DNA from: Ignatzschineria ureiclastica
GTDB taxonomy: Bacteria > Pseudomonadota > Gammaproteobacteria > Cardiobacteriales > Wohlfahrtiimonadaceae
Direction: 5' to 3'
Length of the DNA stretch: 64,000 bases
NCBI RefSeq assembly: GCF_003121845.1
Contig: NZ_QEWQ01000001.1
Coordinates: 124,001 to 188,000 of the forward strand
Part shown: positions 58,795-64,000 of the stretch, in pieces
How positions within the stretch are numbered: the first letter of the stretch is position 1
Layout: each line of letters begins with the position of its first letter
Notes under the pieces: generated by a model
Database searches by the model: none
Told to the model about the DNA's origin: nothing
Seen by the model: only the letters and a program-made list of their open reading frames with translations
Program-made: the position numbers and the translations under genes

Positions 58795-61446
58795 ATGACA
58801 AATAAAGTAAAAGATCAAAAAGAACATACGCCAATGATGAAGCAATATTGGGAAATTAAGTCTCAATATCCGCATATGCTTCTCTTTTATCGAATGGGTG
58901 ACTTTTATGAACTTTTTTATGACGATGCCCGAAAAGCCGCTAAGCTTCTCGATATTACCCTGACACAACGAGGGAACTCTGCCGGCGAGCCCATTCCTAT
59001 GGCCGGTATCCCCCACCACTCTTCTGAAAGCTATCTTGCGCGTTTATTGAAACAAGGGGAATCAGTCGCTATTTGTGAACAAACAGGGGAAGTGACTGGC
59101 AAAGGGCCTGTCAAACGAGATGTCGTACGAATCTTAACACCGGGAACATTAACAGATGATTATCTCTTAGATGCCAAAAGTGAAAGTATTACCGCGGCGC
59201 TCTACTGCCATGAAATCAATGATAAAAAGCAATGGTTTATTGCTTGGATTAACCTTGCAAGCGCGCAATTTGCACTCTTACCACCTCTTAGTCAAGAAGC
59301 GATGGCCACCGAGCTACTACGCATTAAACCTTCAGAAATCATCTATAATGAATCACGCACCTTGCCGGGAAATATTCGCTCACTTTGCCATTTTACCGCT
59401 TATCCTGATTGGCATTTTGATCAAGCGCGCAACTATACGCTACTCTGTGAACACTTTAAAACGCAAAGTTTACAAGGATTCTCCTTAGAAGCGGATAACC
59501 CCGGCATTCAAGCAGCCGGTGCGCTTCTTACTTATGTTAAAGAAACACAAAAGGATCCTGTCAGTTATATCGATCATATTACGATTGAGTCTATCGATGA
59601 TGCCATTATTCTCGATGTGACAACCCGCCGCAATTTAGAGATTGAGCGCACCCTTTATGGTGAAACTGATCATACAGTGAGAGCACTATTAGATGAATGT
59701 CAAACGCCGATGGGTTCACGCCTTCTCTCTCGCTGGCTTAATCGTCCGCTTCGAGATCATAAACTGCTCAATCAACGACTCGATCTGATTGAAGCCTTAG
59801 AGAGCGATCACTCGCCTCTTCGAGAAGCCTTACAAAATATCGGCGATTTAGAGCGTCTCGTGACCCGTATTGTGCTTAAAACCGCTCGTCCTCGAGACTT
59901 AACACAACTACGTAAAATTCTGCAAAACACACCTGCTATTGAAACAATTATCCGAGACAATAGCATCCTACTTGCCATCGATCCTATTTGGCTTGATTGG
60001 TTAAAACCCCAAGCAGAACTTTGTGCCCTACTTGAAACCGCTATTGTCGATGAACCCCCTCTTTTGATTCGAGATGGGGGTGTATTGAAACAAGGATATC
60101 ACCAAGATCTTGATGAACTCATCGAGCTTAGTACAAAAGGGGATCAATATCTGCTTAATCTTGAAGTAACCGAACGAGAACGACTTAATATTCCCACTCT
60201 CAAAGTAGGCTACAATCGAGTTCATGGCTACTATGTTGAGGTTTCAAAACTCCATAGCGATAAAGTCCCGACCGAATATGTTCGCCGGCAGACACTCAAA
60301 GATGTTGAGCGTTATATTTACCCTGCACTCAAAGAATTTGAAAATAAAATTCTCTCCGCAAAAGAGCGCTCCCTTGCCCTTGAGAAAGCGTTATGGGATG
60401 AATTATTAGATATTATCGAACCTCATCAAACAGAGTTACGACTACTGAGTGAAGCGCTGGCCAATATTGATATCTTCATCACTTTAGGCCGTCTTAAAAA
60501 TCGCTATCGTTGGTGCCGCCCACAATTTCAAGCACACATTGGTATTGAGATCACCAAAGGTCGTCACCCCATCGTAGAACGATCACTCTCGCGCTCCTTT
60601 ATCCCTAATGATTTAACCATTGGGCCAAGTCGTAATATGCTCATTGTGACTGGTCCTAATATGGGGGGTAAATCCACTTATATGCGACAAACAGCGCTAA
60701 TTGTGTTATTGGCACATATCGGCTCATTTGTGCCGGCAGATGAAGCAAAATTAGGTCCGATTGACCGGATCTTTACCCGAATTGGAGCACAAGATGATCT
60801 CAACTCGGAACAATCCACCTTTATGGTCGAGATGACTGAAACTGCAACAATCCTCAACTATGCAACGCATCAAAGCTTAGTGTTAATGGATGAAGTCGGA
60901 CGTGGAACCTCAACCCTTGATGGATTATCATTGGCTTGGAGTGCAGCGGTCTATCTGACAGAAAAAGCCAAAGCGATGACCATTTTTGCAACTCATTACT
61001 TTGAAATGACTGAATTAGAAGAGCTCTATCCTACGGTCAAAAACCTCCATCTCGATGCGGTTGAGTATCAAGATGAGATTATCTTTATGCATGAAGTAAA
61101 ACCTGGCGCAGCTTCAAAAAGCTACGGATTACAAGTGGCGGCGCTTGCCGGCGTCCCTAAAGCCGTCATCGAATCTGCAAAGCAGAAACTTTCGGAGCTT
61201 GAAGCGAGTTTCTCTCAGGTATCGGTGAATCAATCTCACAACACAATTCAGACAGAGATACCGCAGTCAGAAATCATCACCAAACAGCGTCAACAATCGC
61301 AAGCATCGCCTCAAAGTGAATTACCACTTTTTATGGATCTTCCCCCTTCAGAGATCGAGAATGAAATTAAAGCACTCGATCCTAATGATCTCACGCCAAG
61401 AGCCGCGCTTGATCTGATCTATCAATGGCAGAAAAAATTGCGGTAA
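58795..61446 (+). CDS. mutS: DNA mismatch repair protein MutS
   Basis: Recognises base mismatches and recruits MutL. The 883 residues contain the mismatch-binding domain with the Phe-x-Glu motif in [14 protein letters not shown] (residues about 36-42), connector, core levers and clamp, and the ATPase with Walker [10 protein letters not shown] at 620-628, ATILNYAT, and Walker [17 protein letters not shown]. The dimer/tetramer tail past 800 includes a Gln/Ser-rich stretch. The length is slightly above E. coli (853). The ATG at 58795 follows GTAAGG. It is divergent from the TerC gene, with a 97-bp shared promoter region. Confidence 0.98.
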   Translation: MTNKVKDQKEHTPMMKQYWEIKSQYPHMLLFYRMGDFYELFYDDARKAAKLLDITLTQRGNSAGEPIPMAGIPHHSSESYLARLLKQGESVAICEQTGEVTGKGPVKRDVVRILTPGTLTDDYLLDAKSESITAALYCHEINDKKQWFIAWINLASAQFALLPPLSQEAMATELLRIKPSEIIYNESRTLPGNIRSLCHFTAYPDWHFDQARNYTLLCEHFKTQSLQGFSLEADNPGIQAAGALLTYVKETQKDPVSYIDHITIESIDDAIILDVTTRRNLEIERTLYGETDHTVRALLDECQTPMGSRLLSRWLNRPLRDHKLLNQRLDLIEALESDHSPLREALQNIGDLERLVTRIVLKTARPRDLTQLRKILQNTPAIETIIRDNSILLAIDPIWLDWLKPQAELCALLETAIVDEPPLLIRDGGVLKQGYHQDLDELIELSTKGDQYLLNLEVTERERLNIPTLKVGYNRVHGYYVEVSKLHSDKVPTEYVRRQTLKDVERYIYPALKEFENKILSAKERSLALEKALWDELLDIIEPHQTELRLLSEALANIDIFITLGRLKNRYRWCRPQFQAHIGIEITKGRHPIVERSLSRSFIPNDLTIGPSRNMLIVTGPNMGGKSTYMRQTALIVLLAHIGSFVPADEAKLGPIDRIFTRIGAQDDLNSEQSTFMVEMTETATILNYATHQSLVLMDEVGRGTSTLDGLSLAWSAAVYLTEKAKAMTIFATHYFEMTELEELYPTVKNLHLDAVEYQDEIIFMHEVKPGAASKSYGLQVAALAGVPKAVIESAKQKLSELEASFSQVSVNQSHNTIQTEIPQSEIITKQRQQSQASPQSELPLFMDLPPSEIENEIKALDPNDLTPRAALDLIYQWQKKLR

Positions 61447-61488
61447 TCGAGAGGCAGATATCAATCATCGCAAGAATAACTGCTTCAT

Positions 61489-61526
61489 CTTACGATTCAA
61501 ATCACGATTAAACTTACGATTCAAAT
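61489..61526. repeat. 14-bp direct repeat upstream of the ybfF-like gene
   Basis: CTTACGATTCAAAT occurs at 61489 and again at 61513 (24-bp spacing), between mutS and the esterase gene. It may be a binding site for a direct-repeat regulator or a local duplication. Confidence 0.5.
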
Positions 61527-61554
61527 TATTTTTTACATTTCAGTAGGAGCTATT

Positions 61555-62346
61555 ATGCAACCGCTACTCAATTATAAAATTACCGAACCTACAGTACCCA
61601 AACATCCCATCCCGATTCTTCTAATGCATGGTTTATTCGGCGATATGAATAATCTTGGCATGATTGCCCGCGGTTTAGAGGAATATCGTGTGATTCAGAT
61701 TGATGCCCGTAATCATGGGGATTCTTTTCATAGTGACACCATGACGTATGAAGCGATGGCGCAAGATATTATCGCCCTACTCGACGCCCTTGAGATCGAA
61801 AAAGTGATTCTCATCGGTCACTCAATGGGTGGTAAAGCGGTCATGAAAGTCACTCAATTTGCCCCCGAAAGAGTGGCTGAACTCATTATGATTGATGTAG
61901 CGCCTGTTGCCTACGAAGAACGCCGACACGATGAGATTTTAGCCGCGCTCAAAGCGGTGACTGCTTCTACTGCCACAGATCGTAAAGAAGCCGCCGAAAT
62001 TATGCGTCACTATATTGATGAAGAATTTGTGATTCAATTTCTCTTAAAATCATTCCGAGAGGGTGCTTGGCGTTTTAATGTCCCTGTATTAGATCGAGAT
62101 TATGATGAAGTTGCCGGTTGGAGAACAATACCTACCTGGCATGGCCCGGCACTCTTTATTATTGGCGACGATTCCCCCTATGTTCTCAAAGAGTATCAAG
62201 CTGAAATCCAAGCCCAACTCCCTGATGCAACGGCAACAGTGATCGCCGGCGCTGGTCATTGGGTTCACGCACAAAAGACGGATTTAGTACTCAAAGCAAT
62301 ACACCGTTTCTTGAGTGACAATGAGGCTACAATCGAATCCCCTTAA
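61555..62346 (+). CDS. ybfF: Alpha/beta-hydrolase YbfF-type esterase
   Basis: A 263-residue alpha/beta hydrolase. The oxyanion segment MHGLFGDMNNLG, the NHGDS motif of the YbfF subgroup, the nucleophile elbow GHSMGG with Ser90, and the C-terminal GAGHWVH with His235 are all present; the acid is probably the Asp in IIGDDSPYV or nearby. E. coli YbfF hydrolyses acyl-CoA and short esters in vitro, and its physiological substrate is not settled. AGGAG lies before the ATG. It follows mutS by 108 bp. Confidence 0.92.
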   Translation: MQPLLNYKITEPTVPKHPIPILLMHGLFGDMNNLGMIARGLEEYRVIQIDARNHGDSFHSDTMTYEAMAQDIIALLDALEIEKVILIGHSMGGKAVMKVTQFAPERVAELIMIDVAPVAYEERRHDEILAALKAVTASTATDRKEAAEIMRHYIDEEFVIQFLLKSFREGAWRFNVPVLDRDYDEVAGWRTIPTWHGPALFIIGDDSPYVLKEYQAEIQAQLPDATATVIAGAGHWVHAQKTDLVLKAIHRFLSDNEATIESP

Positions 62347-62373
62347 AATCCGACTCTAAGGCAATAATTTCTA

Positions 62374-62403
62374 TTGACAGAGTAGAAGTATAAGCAGTAG
62401 AAT
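62374..62403 (+). promoter_or_regulatory. Promoter of tRNA-Leu
   Basis: A perfect -35 TTGACA (62374-62379) and -10 TAGAAT (62398-62403) are separated by 18 nt, about 31 bp before the mature tRNA end. Confidence 0.8.
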
Positions 62404-62434
62404 AACTCCCCTACCAACAAGTAGTAAACACAAT

Positions 62435-62519
62435 GCCGGAGTGGTGGAATGGTAGACACGGAGGATTCAAAATCCTCTGCTTAATAGGCGTGAGAGTTCG
62501 AGTCTCTCCTTCGGTACCA
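62435..62519 (+). tRNA. tRNA-Leu (anticodon CAA)
   Basis: 85-nt class II tRNA. The acceptor pairs GCCGGAG with CTTCGGT (G-U pairs at two positions), followed by ACCA, so CCA is encoded. The D-arm contains GTGGTGGAATGGTAGAC. The anticodon stem GAGGA/TCCTC encloses TTCAAAA, giving anticodon CAA (reads UUG). There is a long variable arm after it and GTTCGAG in the T loop. Confidence 0.96.
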
Positions 62520-62524
62520 AATGC

Positions 62525-62557
62525 AAATAGCGATCTCTCAAGGATCGCTATTTTTTT
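62525..62557 (+). terminator. Terminator after tRNA-Leu
   Basis: AAATAGCGATC / GATCGCTATTT, an 11-bp perfect stem with a 7-nt loop, leading into a TTTTTTT run. Confidence 0.92.
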
Positions 62558-62578
62558 GTTTGTTGGATAATGGGTGGA

Positions 62579-62600
62579 TTGTACCCTTATCTGTACCCTT
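62579..62600. repeat. Tandem GTACCCTT motifs downstream of tRNA-Leu
   Basis: GTACCCTT occurs twice, separated by ATCT, about 60 bp past the tRNA. Short GTACCC iterations are often seen beside tRNA genes that host integrases, where they may be integrase arm sites. No integrase gene is found here, so this is only a possible relic. Confidence 0.35.
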
Positions 62601-62651
62601 GTTTTTAACGATAAGTTTACAATTAAAAATTGGGACTAAGATTCAACCCTT

Positions 62652-62866
62652 TCAATAATGAAATCTACATTGAATAATTGAGATTTTTTCATCACTTACT
62701 TCATACACTAGACGATGCTTCTCATCTATTCGCCGACTCCAAAATCCTGAAAGATTTGCTTTTAGTGGCTCTGGTTTTCCTACACCTTCAAAAGGTGTTC
62801 TTTGACACTCCTTAATCAAGGCATTAATTCTTTTAGGGGCTTTTTTATTTCCATTCTATGCTTCTA
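62652..62866 (-). pseudogene. yoeB: Decayed YoeB-type toxin gene
   Basis: The minus strand just after the yefM stop encodes the C-terminal two thirds of YoeB: KRINALIKECQRTPFEGVG, KPEPLKANLSGFWSRRID, EKHRLVYEVSDEKISIIQCR and the terminal FHY. The catalytic C-terminal His-Tyr and the WSRR segment are intact. The first 20 or so residues are missing; upstream of KRIN the same frame has EA-stop-NGNKKAP, with TAG where the family has a Trp codon, and there is no start codon with a ribosome binding site. The toxin is therefore very probably not made. Its position directly after yefM is the normal operon order. Confidence 0.85.
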
Positions 62867-63124
62867 TTATTCATCTTCAATCAATTCACACTCAATAATT
62901 TGACCTGATCGTAATTGCACAATAGATTCATTCAAACGATTAGCATTATTAGGGGAGGATAGAAGATATAATGTTTCCATTATACTATCATAATAATCTC
63001 GCCCCATAACTACGGCATGGCCCCTATCTTTTCTAGTGATGAGTGCTACCTCAGCATCTTCAACGACTTTATCTAAAATTAATTTTAGATTTTTACGGGC
63101 ATCAGAATATGTGTATATATGCAT
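62867..63124 (-). CDS. yefM: YefM/Phd-family antitoxin
   Basis: 85-residue antitoxin of the YefM-YoeB type. The N-terminal DNA-binding half starts YTYSDARKNLKLILDKVVED and contains LITRKDRGHAVVMGRDYYDSI. The C-terminal half METLYLLSSPNNANRLNESI is the region that wraps around YoeB. AGGAGATGAACG precedes the ATG, so expression looks intact. Its cognate toxin gene downstream is truncated, leaving an orphan antitoxin that may still bind its own operator or neutralise a related toxin elsewhere. Confidence 0.93.
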   Translation of the reverse strand: MHIYTYSDARKNLKLILDKVVEDAEVALITRKDRGHAVVMGRDYYDSIMETLYLLSSPNNANRLNESIVQLRSGQIIECELIEDE

Positions 63125-63271
63125 CGTTCATCTCCTTGTATTTCTTTCACTTATCAATAGAAAATCAACAAAACCGCTTTAATATTTTTTATTAGCTGAT
63201 ATAAATATTATTATCTAATATATTGTCAGTAAGATATAAAATTCTCCTTTAACTAAAGTAATTCATTCATC

Positions 63272-63976
63272 ATGCCTCAAACCAATTCATCCCAAATTCC
63301 TGCTGTTGAGTCGTCTTCGATGGCGTTTCTTTTGGCGCTTATTGCCGGCTGTCTTAATGGGTTTACTTACCATAAGATTAAAGCTTTTAGCACACTGCAA
63401 TCGGGCAATTTAATTCTGCTTGGCGATAGTATTGCGATGGCTGATTGGGATCATCTGACTAAAATTATTGCGGTCACGATCGCCTTTGGGTTAGGTTCTA
63501 TGACAACCGCCTTTATTGCTTATAAGGAGCTAGAACATAAACGGATTTGGTCCTACTCTATTTTAATCATTGAAGCGATAATTCTTGCCGTCATTGCAAC
63601 CGGCATTTTAAATGAGATTCTCTCTATTACCCATATCTGCTTAATTATCTCGTTCATTGCCGGTATGCAGGGAAATGCGTTTCATAAAGTCAAAGGGATG
63701 ACCTATGGTAATGTAGCCATGACACCTGTGGTACAAGCGGCGTTTAACTATCTCATGATTGCGCTCTTTGGGCGATTACAGGCTTGGCTTAAAAGTATGG
63801 TCTTTTTCTATGTTGTGATCGGCTTTGCGCTTGGTGGCTTAGTCGGCACCATTATGACGGCTTATACCGGGGAGAAATCTCTATTGTTGCCGGCATTTAT
63901 TTTAATTTTGATCTTTATTCGGCTACTTTATGAACAAAAACGATATTCCAAGCCGATTGATTCTACTTATAATTGA
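63272..63976 (+). CDS. DUF1275 (YoaK-like) membrane protein
   Basis: A 234-residue inner-membrane protein with six or seven hydrophobic segments. The DUF1275 hallmark, a Gly-Tyr-like turn followed by LQSGNLILLGDSIA after the first helix, is present (GCLNGFTYHKIKAFSTLQSGN), and a related MTYGNVAMTPV segment appears in the second half, suggesting an internal repeat. E. coli YoaK was reported as a small membrane protein, but the DUF1275 family has no defined substrate. It is on the opposite strand to yefM, with 147 bp between them. No clear ribosome binding site precedes the ATG. Confidence 0.8.
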   Translation: MPQTNSSQIPAVESSSMAFLLALIAGCLNGFTYHKIKAFSTLQSGNLILLGDSIAMADWDHLTKIIAVTIAFGLGSMTTAFIAYKELEHKRIWSYSILIIEAIILAVIATGILNEILSITHICLIISFIAGMQGNAFHKVKGMTYGNVAMTPVVQAAFNYLMIALFGRLQAWLKSMVFFYVVIGFALGGLVGTIMTAYTGEKSLLLPAFILILIFIRLLYEQKRYSKPIDSTYN

Positions 63977-64000
63977 TCTTCTTTATAGTTATAGTAAATT

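Overview
This 64 kb window reads as ordinary chromosome of an AT-rich gammaproteobacterium. It is densely packed with housekeeping genes, and several pairs have the classical gammaproteobacterial order: zipA-ligA, ratA-ratB, rplY-pth-ychF, yajC-secD and phoH-ybeY. The combination of low GC, a fused SecDF, a CTC-type long L25 and many reshuffled neighbourhoods suggests a deep-branching lineage such as Cardiobacteriales (Ignatzschineria or Wohlfahrtiimonas relatives). That placement is inferred from gene content only.

Layout. 1-7.7 kb: 3' end of pckA; a minus-strand operon pilB-rsuA-rsmC; then phoH, ybeY and a small membrane protein. 8.4-12.4 kb: acetate kinase and phosphotransacetylase (overflow acetate metabolism), then ratA-ratB. 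12.7-17.2 kb: trmL, pyrG and tkt. 17.8-30 kb: yajC and a fused secDF (protein export), ftsK, an M17 aminopeptidase, a D,D-carboxypeptidase carrying a SPOR domain, and a DASS dicarboxylate/citrate transporter. 30.4-39.9 kb: ung, crcB, ychF-pth-rplY, parC, a PCMT-family methyltransferase, glyA and a DUF218 protein. 40-46 kb: dbpA and a methionine-type ABC transporter cluster (metN-metI-flavin oxidoreductase-metQ). 46.4-62.3 kb: relA, a DsrE protein, trmO, ligA, zipA, an RDD protein, ubiX, hslO, a TerC/CBS/CorC protein, mutS and a YbfF esterase. 62.4-64 kb: tRNA-Leu(CAA), a decayed yoeB next to an intact yefM antitoxin, and a DUF1275 membrane protein.

The strongest signal not explained by genes is a family of five dispersed intergenic repeats of about 174 bp (12486, 17288, 30189, 31516, 41614). 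They have imperfect terminal inverted repeats beginning TATAG, sit on TA dinucleotides, and carry a central GC-rich pairing (ATGCCGG/CCGGCAT). They look like non-autonomous MITEs of the Correia / IS630-Tc1 type. All five lie next to gene 3' ends, and one supplies the stop codon of ung.

Other points worth attention: isoleucine at the ParC position equivalent to E. coli Ser80, the classic quinolone-resistance site; an acyl-CoA-dehydrogenase-like flavoprotein inside the metNIQ cluster that lacks the usual catalytic YEGT motif; a very long acidic linker in PilB that contains a 15-bp tandem repeat; a Pta without room for the DRTGG domain; and a toxin-antitoxin locus whose toxin is broken. I saw no CRISPR array, rRNA, intact insertion sequence or prophage.
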